A stretch of 64,000 bases of DNA from Phylloscopus collybita (GCA_027886175.1 JAJNNQ010000026.1:25376001-25440000); one strand, 5' to 3'. Positions 1 through 12,081 are shown, numbered from the stretch's first letter. The notes: a model not told the origin generated them from the sequence alone. Numbers and translations are program-made.

Positions 1-416
1 AAGCCTAGGATTGTGTTTGAAATGTGATTCTTGTTTTGTCTACTTCTGCAAGCACAAAAGCAGAGAACTCCTTCCAGCATCTAAATGAGACAGACTCATT
101 TTCCCTGAGGTTAGTATGGTTTCCAGTTAGGAGATAGCTAGTATTAGTAACTGTTTAAATTGCTCTTCATTTGTGCATTTATGTAAGGATTTGGAGAGTA
201 GTTTTACTTTTCTACAAGGGAAAAAATTAAAGACACCTGTAAGACGTAGGGAACTCAAGCAGAAAGAACAAGTTTCCAATATAGTGAGCTTGACACAGTG
301 CTCAGGATGCCTGGAATTGTGCTTTATGATTGTGGTGAAGGGAGACTTCCTCCAAGAAAAAAGCTAAACAAACCCATCTGCTAAGTAGAGATTTTTTGTT
401 TGTTTGTTTGTTTTAT
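1..416. other. Unique non-coding DNA, nothing recognised
   Basis: AT-rich sequence with no repeat family, exon or RNA gene that I recognise. It ends in a short TTTG-type run just before the first LTR. Confidence 0.5.
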
Positions 417-1535
417 TGATTGGTGGGTTGACCTTGGCTAGCCACCAGGCGCTCACTAAAGCCATTCTCTTCCTTTCCTCCTCATCTGAACAGAGGAGTG
501 AAAATGTAATGAAGGGCTCATGGGTCAAGATAAGGGAGAGACCACGCAGCAGCAGTTACTCAGTTACATCATTCAGTTATTGTCATGGGCAAAACAGATT
601 TAGGGAAATTAGTTTTGTTTATTATCAATTAAATCAGATTAGAGTAATGGGAAATGAACCCAAATCTTAAAAACCCACCATTAACCACTCCCTTCTTCCT
701 GGGCTCAACTTCACTCTCAATTTCTCTCCCACTTCCATGTGAGAGGCACAGGGGAATGGGGAATGGAGCTGCAGTCACTTCATCACGTGTTGTTGCTGCT
801 CCTTCCTCCTCAGGGACAGAGCTCTCCACACCCTTCCTCTGCTCCAGCCTGGAGTCCCTTCCATGGTAGGTCATCCTCCACTAATTTATTATGTGAGTCC
901 TTCCCACAAGCTGCAGTTCTTCACAAACTGCTCCATTGTTGGTCCCTTCTGCAAGGGGCTGTCCTTCAAGGACAGGCTGTTCCAGAGTGGTTCCCCCTGG
1001 GGCCACAAATCCTACCAAAATAACTGCTTCAGTGCTCTTCTCTCCATGCAGCCACAGATTCTGACAGAGCCTGTTCCAGCACAGGCTTACCATATAATCA
1101 CAGCCCTCTTTGGGCATCCACCTGACTTAGTTCGGGCTCCCCCAGGGGCTGCAGGTAGATCTCTGTTCCCCCACGGGCCTCCATGACCTACAGGAACACA
1201 GCCACCTCACCATGGAATCCACCACGAGCTCCAGGGGAAACTTTGCTCCAGCACCTGGACCACCTCCTCCCTCTCTTTCTTTACTGAACTTGGTGTGTAC
1301 AGAACTGTTTCTCACACTCTTCTCTGGCTGCAATTTGTTTCTTTAAAGTAACTTTTTCCCCTTCTTAAATCTGCTATCCCAGAGGTACTACCACCATTGC
1401 TGATGGGCTCAGCCTTGGCCAGCAGTGGGTCAGGCTTCGAGCTGGCTGGCATTGGCTCTGTTGGACATGGCAGAAGCTTCTGGCAGCTTCTCACAGCAAC
1501 CTTTTACCAAAACCTCACCATGCAAACCCAATTCA
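417..1535 (-). mobile_element. Solo LTR of an avian endogenous retrovirus, family 1 (copy A)
   Basis: The plus strand opens with TGATTGGTGGGTTGACC, the reverse complement of the 3' end of a bird LTR family that I recognise. It closes near 1535 with ACCATGCAAACCCAATTCA, the complement of that family's 5' end. Between them are the family's typical blocks, such as the GGACAGAG...CTCC cluster and the CTTCTGGCAGCTTCTCACAG segment near 1480. The length of about 1.1 kb fits a whole LTR. No gag, pol or env sequence adjoins it, so it is a solo LTR left by recombination between the two ends of a provirus. No clear target-site duplication is visible, so the ends are good to a few bases. Short ORFs inside it are by-products. 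Assignment to an ERVL-type group is from memory. A related copy lies at 18926-20091. Confidence 0.78.
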
Positions 1536-4500
1536 AATGCAAAGATACAAAAAGAGATTGTCAGTGTTTTGAGAAGGAATTAATAAGAAGAAGACAAATG
1601 TTTCTGCGTTGTTTTAGGATTTCCTGCAATAACGCTGTAAAATATTTGCAACCCAACAGAAGAGCTGTTCATTTGGCTTTTGTGCAATGCCAAGGCCTGG
1701 GATCTGGACAGCATCTCAGACAGATTCCACTGGAAAAATCAAGAGCACATCCACATCCTCGCAGAATAGTGCCCTGGAGGTAGGGACCATTGTAAAGCCA
1801 GTATGGTTATGGGAAGATTAAAGTACTAGATAAGTTCTGCTTTCCTTGCAAAGACAAAATGTTTTTCTTCAAAAAAACCCAGCAAATTGCTGAAGGATTA
1901 AACAATTCATTGAGATGTGCAGTACCAAGATGCACAGATGGTGCAAAATGACAGCTGAAGTTATCACTATTTTGTAGTGTTTACAACTCTAGTTCTTCCT
2001 CTCTGTATTTGAGAATCCAGAGAACACAAACAATGAATATTAAGAGCTTAAGATGAGACACTAGGGTATTACTTCCACCAAGGCTGATTTCCAAGATAAA
2101 ACCAGATTTATTTTTTTTTAAATGAAGGTGAGGTGCTTAAAATTTTCTATATGAAATCTGCAGGCTATCATCCTAAAGGGTTGATAAAAATGTAGTACTT
2201 AGAATAATTTTTCCTTTTGTTAAAAATGCATCCAGTGTCAGTTAACCTAAAAGATCGACAGTTCCTCATAGCCTTGCAGCGTTTCCTTGTTTTCCTTGTT
2301 TGCTGCTGCTGTCTTTGCCTTGAATACTGGGCTGAGAAGAATCACAAAACCTCCTTTCTATAACACCACCGCTTTTCTCAGTCCTACAGGTGCTTGTTTT
2401 TTCAGGACTAAGGAAAAAATAAAGCAAGAGGCGACAAAAATATTCCTTGAGACAGAACAAGATGCATCTCTCTCCTTTAACATGTGGCATCACTGATATT
2501 AGAGATTACATGGGCACTTTCTCTGAGCAGAGTGCTGTTCTAAAATTCAAAGATGAACTATCCTTACCATGGAAATACATATGTATTTCTCTGGCTACAG
2601 GCATTTCTACCCTGTTATTTTTCAATCAATTAGTAGAAGTAACATGCACTCAGAGCAATCTGCTGATGAAAGCAGCTGTTTAATTATTAAAAAGAGGTGA
2701 GAGTGAAAGCCATACATTGTCTAACTTGAGGTATTATCAGGTATTGTTTTAGAAGAATTAATATGGAAGTTCCTGGCTTATAGCTGTCACATTAATATCT
2801 CAGCCTGAATTGTTTATTAAAGTATATACATGTGAGTAAAAATACAATGCAATCTGCACCCCTGAACATTTATCACCATGACTCATTGTTTACAGTGAGG
2901 CAGGAGTAGAATGTCTATATACTTATGGTGGGATTACATACCGAAAGAGATTCAACATAAAATGATCACTATTTGGCACAAGTGTGTTGTGAAGATGTCC
3001 TTAGCTACTTTAAACCATACAGATTTTCCTCATCTTAATACCCTCACACAGCACATACTTCACTTTGTTAAAATGAAAAAAACCCCTGAGATCCAAGCAT
3101 CTGAAAATTGTTCCTTAAAGGATCTAAGTTGTGCCACTTTTAGCTGACAGATGTTTCCTGGTCCCCACTAGGGTTTCTGTGAAGAGATTAAAGCCAACGG
3201 TTTAGAAGCCTAAAAAATGCAGTCTTCAAAAATCTTCTTCTGTTCCTAATTAAGGAGTTTCCCTGGGTTTTTGTAACTTTCTCAGTATTTGACATTTTTA
3301 ACACCAGCTCGTGCACCAATTGTTCTAAATTTTGAACAACTTGAAGTTAGCCTTTACACTTTATCTGGCTGTGGATCCAAGCGAGTAAGTGCTCTTTCCC
3401 CGAAAGCAGTGTACCAGCAGCTTCCTTGTGTCCATCTCCCAGAGCAAGACTTGCTGCAGTGATGGAGCCTTGCTGTCCTGTGAAACAGCCTTCCTGTTTC
3501 CTTTGTCACTCTGCCATGCGATATTTCAGTGGAAAGCTTATGTCTGAACTGCAGGGATTCATAGTCATGCCCCTAACCTACTCCTGTGCTCTCTGCTCTG
3601 GATCCCTCCCACTCAGGCTCTCTCCTTCCTTTCAATCAGTAAGTTCTGCCCAGGAGATGGCAACACATCATGTTGGAGAGGAATATGTGGAACAAGCATA
3701 TTGTCCTGAGAATGTTTCCAAGTTGTTTACAGTGTGGTAGTAAAGTTAAAGTTTTACATTAGGACATTCTCAGAATGGTGCTATTTTGTGCTACTAGAAA
3801 GAATAACATAATCTCCGTTGCAAAGGCATATTTTGATGTAATCATGAATCGTAGGAATTCTTAGCTGTTACTTGGATGCCTAAAAGTAAAATAAAAAGAT
3901 CATAGAAGTTAGCTATAAAAAGAGTACTGATGGCTAGCACCATGCAATGTAAATACTGCTTTGTTCTTCCTGTGTTCTCAGTAGGTTCCCTATATCAATA
4001 ACTTCCAGTGCTGTAACACCAACACGCAGCTGTCCTAAAATTAATGAAAGTGCTGATTCCTGTGTGCCCAAGGTATAGAAGCTGTCTTTTATTTTATGAC
4101 AGAGCATTTAAACTTTACACGGTCTCTGTAGCAAAACAAATCGTTTCTGCATGAGATTCCTTTACAAAATTGGGTGTCATGCTGAAATATCAATAGAGCA
4201 GTACGTGTGACCTTTGTCGCACACCATTTATTTCATGAAAAAACCCACCCAGCAGCAGATGGCATTTGGATATAAACAGATTTTGAAGTAAAGGGCTTTT
4301 GCTTAGTCTGATATACTTAATATATGTAAAGCAATTTTCTTGAGGCAGCACAGTATGGTTCAGAATAACTTGATATTTCAGAAATTTCCAAATGATAAGC
4401 CTCAAATAGATCCCTTGTGAATAAAAGGCAGGGTCTTTGCAGAAACCTTGCAGATATCCTGAGCCACATAATGAAAGAAGGTAAGACAGCTGGAGGCTTG

Positions 4501-4755
4501 AAGAAGTGCTGGCTGGATAGTCCCAAAATGGGGAAAGATAGAGATTTCTGACTTCTGACAGAGGAGCAATGTTCCTTCTGTGCTCTCAAATTTGAACTTG
4601 TAGTATTGGTGGAGTGCCCTAACAGACAGTGGAGAGGATCAAGCTCCATCAAGACAAACTCCAGAAGTGTACTGAACCTGAGCCAAAAGTTAGCACTAGA
4701 ATTGGTTGGGAAGGATGGATGCAGGAAGACAACATCAGCTTAAGCAGGCCTCCAG
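1536..4755. other. Unique non-coding DNA
   Basis: No repeat or gene is recognised. Reading frames here, including 3426-3740 on the plus strand, have no domain, signal or codon pattern suggesting a protein. The part from 4570 to 4755 may still belong to the following CR1, but I cannot align it. Confidence 0.45.
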
Positions 4756-5456
4756 TTGTCACTGGAGGTTTGGTGCTTTCACATGAAGATTTGCCATGTT
4801 GCAGAGGTTGCTAAGGTTTGTCCAGTCCTTTATCTCATGTTGCTCAACATGGGCACCAACGATACTGTCCAGGATCATATGGAGAAATACAGAGAGCTTA
4901 TAGTGAGCTCTGGGAGAAAAAATGAGATGCAACGACTCAGCTGATTTCCTCCTTAATCCTTCAAGTCAAGGAGAAAGGCTCAAATGGGAGTGGATGTACC
5001 TTGCAAGTTAACAGGTGGAAGCATTGTCAGTGTTTCAGACAGTGTCTTTGTTTTTATGACCACGGTGTTTTATTCAGAAAAGAAACAGCAAACTAGTTGT
5101 TAGAAGCCTTTCAGTACCTAAAGAGGGCTTATAAGAAATCTGGAGAGGGAGTTTTTGTAGGGGCATGCAGTGATAGGACAGGGGGAAAGTCATCAAACAT
5201 AAAGAGGACAGATTTAGAATAGCTATTTAGCTGATATTTTTTCTGTAAGGGTGGGGAGGCACTGGAACAAGCTGGCCAGAGAAGTTGGATGCCCCATCCA
5301 TGGAAGTGTTCAAGGCCAGGCTGGATGAGGCTTTGAGCAACCTGGTCTAGTGGAAGGTGTCCCTGCCCATGGCAAGTGGGTTGGAACTAGAGGATCTTTA
5401 AAGTCTTTTCCAACCCAAAGTCCTTTCCAATCTTTCCAAACCATTCTATGATTCTA
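4756..5456 (+). mobile_element. CR1 LINE, internally deleted (ORF1 remnant joined to 3' tail)
   Basis: CR1 is the main non-LTR retrotransposon of birds. From about 5098 the sequence follows the CR1 3' region closely: AAGCCTTTCAGTACCTAAAG, then CACTGGAACAAG, then the GTGTTCAAGGCCAGGCTGG block. It ends in the diagnostic CCATTCTATGATTCTATGA at 5438-5456. Immediately upstream, 4828-5097 encodes a decayed CR1 ORF1 esterase segment in the same orientation. The endonuclease and reverse transcriptase of ORF2, which should separate these parts by several kilobases, are absent. The copy is dead. Either the DNA was deleted after insertion or the RNA was rearranged before reverse transcription. The 3' end is certain. 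The ORF1 assignment rests on motif similarity, and the 5' boundary is approximate. Confidence 0.9.
4828..5097 (+). pseudogene. CR1 ORF1 esterase (SGNH-hydrolase) remnant
   Basis: The frame beginning at 4756 reads ...LMLLNMGTNDTVQDHMEKY... around 4837-4896. GTND, at about 4852-4863, is the conserved block of SGNH/GDSL esterases, and CR1-like elements are known to carry such an esterase in ORF1. After stop codons and frame changes, 5040-5090 still reads like FYDHGVLF, matching the family's later FxDxG-type stretch. The catalytic Asp/His segment that should follow is missing at the deletion joint. The frame is broken, so no protein is expected. The alternative is a chance GTND, which is unlikely given the intact CR1 tail right behind it in the same direction. 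Confidence 0.62.
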
Positions 5457-8400
5457 TGAAATTAAGAAATGAAAATGAAGGATAAGGTATTTAACCATAG
5501 ATCATTAGACAATAAGCAGTGAAATACAGTTGGATATCAGGTTAATAACACCCACATGTCAAAATTACCCCTTTGTTGACTGTTATGTTTATATGATCTA
5601 CCACAACAAAAAACAAACGAGCAATGGGATTACTCTGAAGCTGCCCAACAAAAACCTATCTGCCTGAAAACCACATCTATGAACAGCATGCTCAAAGCTG
5701 CAAAATCCTCCCCAAATTGTCAAGAAAAGTCTTACATTCCTCTTTGAGTGCAAAGACACTCAAAGAGTTATGATACTACTCTCAATGGCCCAAGCCTTCA
5801 TAATAGAGAAATATGTCATGAAGACATTTATTTTTTTTTTCTAACTGGCTCACAATAGTTGAAATGGAAATCTGCCATCAAATAGTTTTTTGCAGAGGAA
5901 TTATTTTTGTGTGTATTCTTTTTGCAGTTCACACATTTTGGGAAACCTTTCTCAGAGCACAAATGATCTTTCATAGGCACGTCATGGCTTTTGCCTCTTA
6001 ATCTCTTCTAGGCCATATGGTTTATTAGTAATGAAATAACCTATGTTACTGAAGCAAAGAAAAAACAGTTTACTGTATTTCATATGATATAGAATATAAC
6101 ATCACTCCCTGCAACAATATCTACTTCAGAGCATTACAGAAAGTTTGAGGTGTGTTTGAGAGTATTGTGACTTGGGAAAAACTAAGAAGACAGAGCTGCT
6201 AGTCATTGTCCAATGAGGTGATGTTAGTAAGTGTCAGCTTTGTCCTATGTTAGAAATTAGATTGTTCATTAGAAACAATTGTAAGGAAATCAATGTTGAT
6301 ACCACACTCAGGTTAATCAATTCTTCCCTAAAAGTGGCAGGAATAGAAAATGCACTTTGCAGTTGGGAATTGCCATGCCCTCAGAATTAGTATGTACAGT
6401 TAGTTCCATCTTTTGATTTCGCACTCCAAAATCACTACATTTACATCTGGATGGCAAAAGAAGAAAGACTTATACATGTTCATTGATTAGGCACTTCCAC
6501 ATGTCAGGAATGGCAAGTTTTGTAAGCTATTTGAAAGGCACATCAAGTTAATAAAATAACAATCAGTTTTAATTAGCACCTGCAAGCTGTAGTGCTCTCT
6601 TACCTGAAGCTAGGTGACATCAAGAAATATGAAATTCTTTCTTGCCTTTGATTTTTTTTCCAACCTAGAACACTTCTCCTCTCATCCATGCAATCCTTAT
6701 GCCCATTTCATAAAGCAATTGAAGAACACTGATGGGAACCAATCCCTGGCCATGATGTACCTAAAGAATCATGAGCTGAATTACTAAGAAGAAAATTTGA
6801 TTAAAATAAATAACAATATTGTTTGCATGGCTTTGGTTTGGTTAATTCTCAGATGATCTGTCACGAGGACAACACATTTTCAACATGCTTGCATTCAAAA
6901 TGGCATGTAAGAGTTTATTAACCCATCATCTTACTTCCTTTATGGTCTTATGAAGCTGAAGCCCTTCCTCATCCATTCAGTTCCAAATACTAATGAATTT
7001 ATGATTTCTGGATAAATGCAGGATTTTCTCCATGAAGCCTAAAAAATGGCTGAGATTATTCTTTATCCAAAACTATATGTTAGCTGGCTCTCTTCATGAA
7101 TGTATTGCATAAAAATATAGCATATATTTTACTTATGCAAAATTTCTGAAAATTCTGAAAAAGTTATTACCTATGGCTTTAAGTTGTTCCCAAATTACTG
7201 GTATAAAGTACCATTAATTCAGGTTCAGATGGGTTAATTATCTAATAACACACTTCTATGCAGACAAGCTGCAATGCTTTTTTTCTTGAGTATTGCTTGC
7301 GTTCAAGACAATTAGAAATATTAATGTAATGATAAATGAAAGCCTTTCTGTGTCCAATTATTAATAATCTCCTTTATTATCTAATAGATACTTTACAGCA
7401 ATTATCTTGAAACTCAGGGGGCCTGACCTTGTTTTCACTGAAATCAATGGCAAATCTCTCACAGAGTTCAATGGAGTATGACTAGCCTTGCTATGTAATA
7501 AGCTATTATTAATGCCTATTTTGCTACCATAATTATGTCCCGACACTAAGCATATAGTTTCATATTTAAAAAAAAAGAAAATTAAGAAAAAGGAAATAAA
7601 CCCAAAACATCAAAAGGCCCCAGTAAAATATAAAAACAAAATCAGAAATTTTAGCTTTCCCATAAGCATTCTTCTTGGAATATTAATATTTATATTTTTA
7701 TGGCATATTTAATAAGGTAGAACACACAGGTTACCAAACAGGTAACAGGATTAATTACTTTCTGTGGATGATCTATATTTATGCAAACCCTTTAATGAAC
7801 TCCATGAGTTATGGAAACTATACCACAAGGGACAGGAAGACTTAATAACTTGGCATAAGTTATTAAGGTATTTTCCCCATGAAGAGAATTAATTCACAGT
7901 CTCACTTGGAACTTATGCATTCCATTGATACAATTTACATTTGTATTTAAGTTGTTAATTCTTATCTTTATGGTTATCTGCAGCTGGTTGAGGAGGAGAA
8001 TAATAACTAGTGGATTTAATTGAAACTTGCAATTTAAATGTGGGTTTACTTAGAGCTTCATTTCTTAATATCTGCAATTGCAAAGTACAGAACAATATAT
8101 AACAACAATATTCATACATAAAAGACTAACTCAGAGCACAAGGAGCTGATACAAGTTGGACACAACCTTTGCATGGATGGACCTATTGTTCTTGGGAATA
8201 ATCAAGTTCTTTGTTATATTTATTTATTAAAAAGTGCTATGGGTCAATCTCATTAAGTTACAAACGTCTTGTTTTACAAATGGTCCTTGGGGAATGTGGA
8301 GAGCCAGAATGTTGAGTATTCTAAAACTTAGTGTCAAGTATATCTGTGGTGCAATTTCCAGATGGATATCATACATTATTTCCCCTCTGGTTTAATGAAG

Positions 8401-8847
8401 GTGGGCAATGTTTTAAATTCACCTTTACTCTAAAACATGAGTAGAAAGAGTTACTGTACTTACATAAAAATAAATAAATTAATAAATTTTAAAGTTCCCT
8501 TAAATACTAGTTTACACAAATTCAGTGTGATGAAGAAGGCACATTCTCACTGCAAAGCTCAGGAAGTTCATGGCTGTGAATTCCATGCTGGCTGGCAAGA
8601 TAATGGACTTTTAACTCACTTGTGTGTCTTGCTCTGCCTCAGAAGTACCATGGAGCCTCCTCTCTCCCGATGCCAACAGTGTGGGTCAGCCTCACCTGAT
8701 TACCGCCTTTCTTTGGCTAAAATCTTGTACTTTGGTTGCTTTTCAGCATTTACCTGTATTGTAAAAAAATCAGTGCAGATTAGAAGCAGACTATTCTATT
8801 TGTGGAGAACAAAATGTGACTTCATCTTTCTTGTAAGACCCTGTTAG
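5457..8847. other. Repeat-poor AT-rich DNA, candidate conserved non-coding cluster
   Basis: More than 3 kb without a recognisable LTR or CR1. The composition is AT-rich with many homeodomain-type TAAT/ATTA cores and octamer-like ATGCAAAT/ATGCATT words, especially 6530-8110. This is the look of vertebrate developmental enhancers, but only an alignment can show conservation. It contains one ancient repeat (7419-7487). The open frame at 8437-8847 resembles no protein that I know. Confidence 0.35.
7419..7487. repeat. Ancient foldback-type interspersed repeat, degenerate
   Basis: GGGCCTGACC at 7419-7428, CACTGAAATCAATGG at 7436-7450 and GTTCAATGGAG at 7466-7476, closing with TAGCC near 7487. This order matches a short palindromic repeat that I recall as common in turtles and crocodilians, with the pattern GGGCCTGATCC, CATTGAAGTCAATGG, then its complement. 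The two halves still show weak inverted similarity. The identification is from memory and the copy is highly decayed. Confidence 0.45.
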
Positions 8848-9012
8848 ATGCTGGAAGGGTGCAATAAAGTTTCCGTGGAGACATCTCATCCAGGCTGAAC
8901 AACTCTAACTCTTTCAGTCTTTCCTTACAGGAGAGATGTTCCATCCTTCTAAGTATCTTCATGGCCCTCCTCTGGACCCACTCCAAAAGGCCCATGTTTT
9001 TTCTGTGCTGAA
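8848..9012 (-). mobile_element. CR1 LINE fragment
   Basis: Reading the plus strand, CATCCAGGCTGAACAACTC, TCTTTCAGTCTTTCCTTACA, GGAGAGATGTTCC and ATGGCCCTCCTCTGGACCCA follow the reverse complement of the CR1 segment between the end of the reverse transcriptase and the 3' tail. Neither the 3' terminal octamers nor more upstream sequence are present. It is an old truncated piece with no coding capacity. Confidence 0.85.
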
Positions 9013-9784
9013 AAAAGCTTCTTCCACATGAGTTCTATTGCCTTCACTATGACTATAGATTAAACCTTAAAAACCCCCAATTTTTAATACTTGAATGGTG
9101 AAGCCAAGCATTAGATATAGAACTGTAGTGTTCTCTATGTGCTGTTGTCAGGTAGTTACATTAGTGAGTAACAGAAAAGCAACTTTATGATGTATTGCAC
9201 TAATTCAACTCCCTGGTGATGGGTTGGAACAACACATAATCCAGAAAGAGTCATTTTGAAGATCAGTTCCTCAAGAGACAGAGGAGGCTGGAAAGAAAAG
9301 ATCCGAGGTAGCCAATAAATAGAAATTATAAAACTTAATGGAATTTTTGAAGAGTAGTTTGTCTGACCATTAGATGGAAGAAAGAGACTATAAACAAATG
9401 AACTGATAAATTGTTCATCAGCCATTAACATTCTTCAATGAGATGTTCTGTGAAGGTGTAGGCTTCAATTATTTTTGTCCTTGTTTCTTTAGAGATTTCA
9501 ACAAAGGTCCTTAAAAGAAGTGGTCCCAGGACTAATTGAGTGGATGTGTACTGAAATAACTTGCTTTGCTTACTTTAGCACTTCTCTTTTATGTCACAAG
9601 AGAAGATAAAAGACCGTTACCTTGCTGGGTTTTTTTTGGTTGTTTTTTTTTTTTTTTCATTTGTTTTCCTGCTAACATTTTTGTAGGCACTGCAGCTGTT
9701 GGTTTAGAGCCCTTGCTTTGTCAATGGCTGGCCCCACAATAAGTGGGCTAATAACTTCTCCACACTTATTGTCCTTTTTTTATA
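9013..9784. other. Unique DNA with a poly-T run
   Basis: No gene or repeat family is recognised. An interrupted poly-T tract lies at 9630-9657. Confidence 0.45.
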
Positions 9785-9925
9785 AAATCATAGAATTACA
9801 GAATGGGTGAGGTTAGAAGGCACCACAGTGGGTCACCTGGCCCAACCTCCCTACTTAATTAGGGTCATCTTAGGGCACATGGCACAGGAGCATGTCTGGA
9901 CAGTTCATTCCCTTTGTGGGGGATG
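9785..9925 (-). mobile_element. CR1 LINE 3' fragment
   Basis: AAATCATAGAATTACAGAATGG at 9785 is the reverse complement of a CR1 3' terminus. It is followed by the family blocks GAGGTTAGAAGGCACC, GGTCACCTGGCCCAACCTCC and AGGAGCATGTCTGGACAG. It is 5'-truncated, as most CR1 copies are. It cannot be the same insertion as 8848-9012, because the order of the CR1 parts would be reversed. Confidence 0.86.
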
Positions 9926-11710
9926 AAAATATTTCAGTCCTTTGTCAGGCTGTAACTTCTAGAGTTGCATATATTGACTTACATAAGAAGTAAATGTTTA
10001 GACTAATTTTTACAATAAGGTATCTCTGTTCATCAAGGTCTAGAGGCACTTCTGAAATGAGGAGCTGTAAAGAACACTCTGTTTAGCATTGTATACAGTA
10101 GGAATTGAAGAGAGAACAGATTTTTTACTGTTAAAAGAACATAAGCAGATGATGAATGAGCTGAAATAATACTAGCCCCATCTCAGAATGCTGGTTTGGT
10201 GACTAAAGGCTATTCAATATGTGGAAGCGTGAACCTGGAAGTCATTGTCAAAACAATCTCTTATTCAATACTCAATCATTGTTATGTCTTAGACATAATG
10301 CACAAAAGCAGGGAATTCAATTCCATGTTGGCCTACCCTCTTTACTGTACCCTAAGCTTTCTTCCCACATGTAAACGAGTGGATTTTGAAGCATGGTAAT
10401 GCTTATGTCTTTATAAGTCATTGTCTGTAGGTAGGTGGTATGAACTACTTTAGATGGGTTTCTGGTGCCAAAAAAAACAAGCATAAAACCCACCACGTGA
10501 AAAGCTTCTGAAAACCTCTGATATGGTGGCTCAGTTGAGTACTTGCCACACTCCTTTCATGTCCTAGTCACAACAGGTTATTGCTAAGTTAATAGATCCA
10601 GGACTACTAAAAAGAAGCTACATTAGTCTACCAGAAAAAAGTTTATGGAAAAGTCAGTCTGTCTCTGAGCACAGAGCAAATAGTATGTTTTCCACTCCAA
10701 TTCTTTGCATGAAAAGAAAGAGGGGATCTTTTTGCACATCCTTTCTTCTCATCCTTTGCCCTCTCTTGCAGCAGCACACACAGGTTGTCTTCTGGAACAA
10801 ATGCATAGCTGAAAGCTCTCTTTAAGGCAGTTTGGCTGCACCTAGGATTAAACAAAACATATATTTTTGAAGAAAGAAAATTTCTAAACTGGGACCTAGA
10901 GAGAAGGTAGAAGCCTGAAGGAAACCTGAATAAAGCTTAGATATTAGCTTGATTCTGGACATATATAACCCCCCCTAGCAATAAATGTGGGAATAGCAGG
11001 TTTGGTGTCCCAAACTTCCTGTTTTTAACCGAGTGTCCGAATTTCCAGGCTGCAACAGCCATACCCTTGTACAGGAGGCAGCCTCTCCTTGTACATCACC
11101 ATCAGATCAATATTGCTTTCAACACACATTCAGTAGGAAAAACTAGGAATTCCCTAATGACTTAGCCATGGTGGTAAGCATGTATTTCTGGAGAGATATA
11201 TTTGAACTTCTGCAGGTGGAGAGAAGCTTCAGACTGTAAATACCTGAGCTTTCACTACAAAGGTACAATATTAAAGGTAAATACTGCTGTTTTAGAGAAA
11301 GCATAGTTTTCAGTCATCTGAAAATGAATGCTACGTGGTCTTCAGTCATGGATGAAAAATTCATGTTAGCTGCATTATTTCCTTCCCCATAGGAAAGTGA
11401 CAGTCCATGCTTAGCAGCTTTAACAGATCCCTCCACACCTTACTGGTGTGTTGAAATGACTGAGAGCCCTCCCTAGGCCCCACAGGGTGCCTGTGAAGGT
11501 GTTGTCCTCCTTTCCATGATGTCTGCATGCTTCACCTTTCAAAGCAGTCCTACTTTGAACAGGGAGCCTGTAGTGAAGAAGTTGTAGGACCGAGGTAGCC
11601 ATAGCACCTCGCTCCTAGCTCAGCTCAACTTGTAGCCACTTTTGGACCCAAAATCATTGCAGCCTTCAGGATCACAGAGACAATTTCCACCTGTCCTCAT
11701 GCCTCTTGAG
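9926..11710. other. Unique non-coding DNA
   Basis: No gene is recognised. Around 10957-11000 a TATATAA-like word lies a short way before AATAAA, which could be an LTR scrap, but the flanks match nothing I know. Frames at 10643-10855 and 11420-11602 (minus) have no features of real proteins. Confidence 0.42.
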
Positions 11711-11716
11711 GACCAC
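11711..11716. repeat. Target-site duplication, left copy (GACCAC)
   Basis: GACCAC directly abuts the first TG of the solo LTR at 11717 and is repeated exactly at 12137-12142. A six-base duplication is typical of class II (ERVK/alpha-beta-like) retroviral integration. Confidence 0.88.
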
Positions 11717-11769
11717 TGTTGCAATAGAGGCAGACAAGACACTTGTTTCTTTGTGCAGAATCATGAATC

Positions 11770-11860
11770 TTTATTCACATAGCTCATATTTATAGCAATA
11801 TTAGAATGCGCTGTGTTTGAATCCAATTGGTCAGCGGTCTATTGAAAAACAGTTCATTGG
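11770..11860 (-). promoter_or_regulatory. LTR promoter and poly(A) module
   Basis: In minus-strand order: CCAAT (11860-11856), CCAAT (11830-11826), TATAAATA (11794-11787) and AATAAA (11775-11770). The spacing of the TATA box and poly(A) signal is compact, as in alpha- and beta-like retroviral LTRs. Whether it still drives transcription cannot be seen. Confidence 0.72.
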
Positions 11861-12038
11861 TTGGTAATGGCTAGTGTACATCTCTATCAAACTTCTTACT
11901 TTCTAGATAGTTTACATTTTTTTTCACGGATTCTAATGGGATAGACCTCTTATTTTTACAGGTACAAACAGTTTTCTCACAAGAATAGATTGTTATGCAA
12001 ACTGATTCTCATTCTTATAATTCTTGTCTCACAGGATC

Positions 12039-12081
12039 TGCTATTTCAGCTAAGCTGGTTGTTAGCTTAGCTGAAATAGCA
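12039..12081. repeat. Perfect 18-bp inverted repeat with 7-base loop
   Basis: The left arm, TGCTATTTCAGCTAAGCT (12039-12056), is exactly complementary to the right arm (12064-12081) around the loop GGTTGTT. It lies inside the U3 part of the solo LTR. Confidence 0.95.

Noticed and set aside
8437..8847. 136-codon plus frame ending at a CR1 fragment
   Set aside because: The start is in low-complexity AT-rich DNA and nothing is recognisable.
8848..9925. Treating the two minus CR1 pieces as one interrupted element
   Set aside because: The 3' terminal piece lies on the wrong side of the internal piece for a single minus-strand insertion.
10957..11000. TATATAA followed by AATAAA, like a compact LTR promoter
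   Set aside because: No LTR ends, duplications or known flanking blocks could be found.
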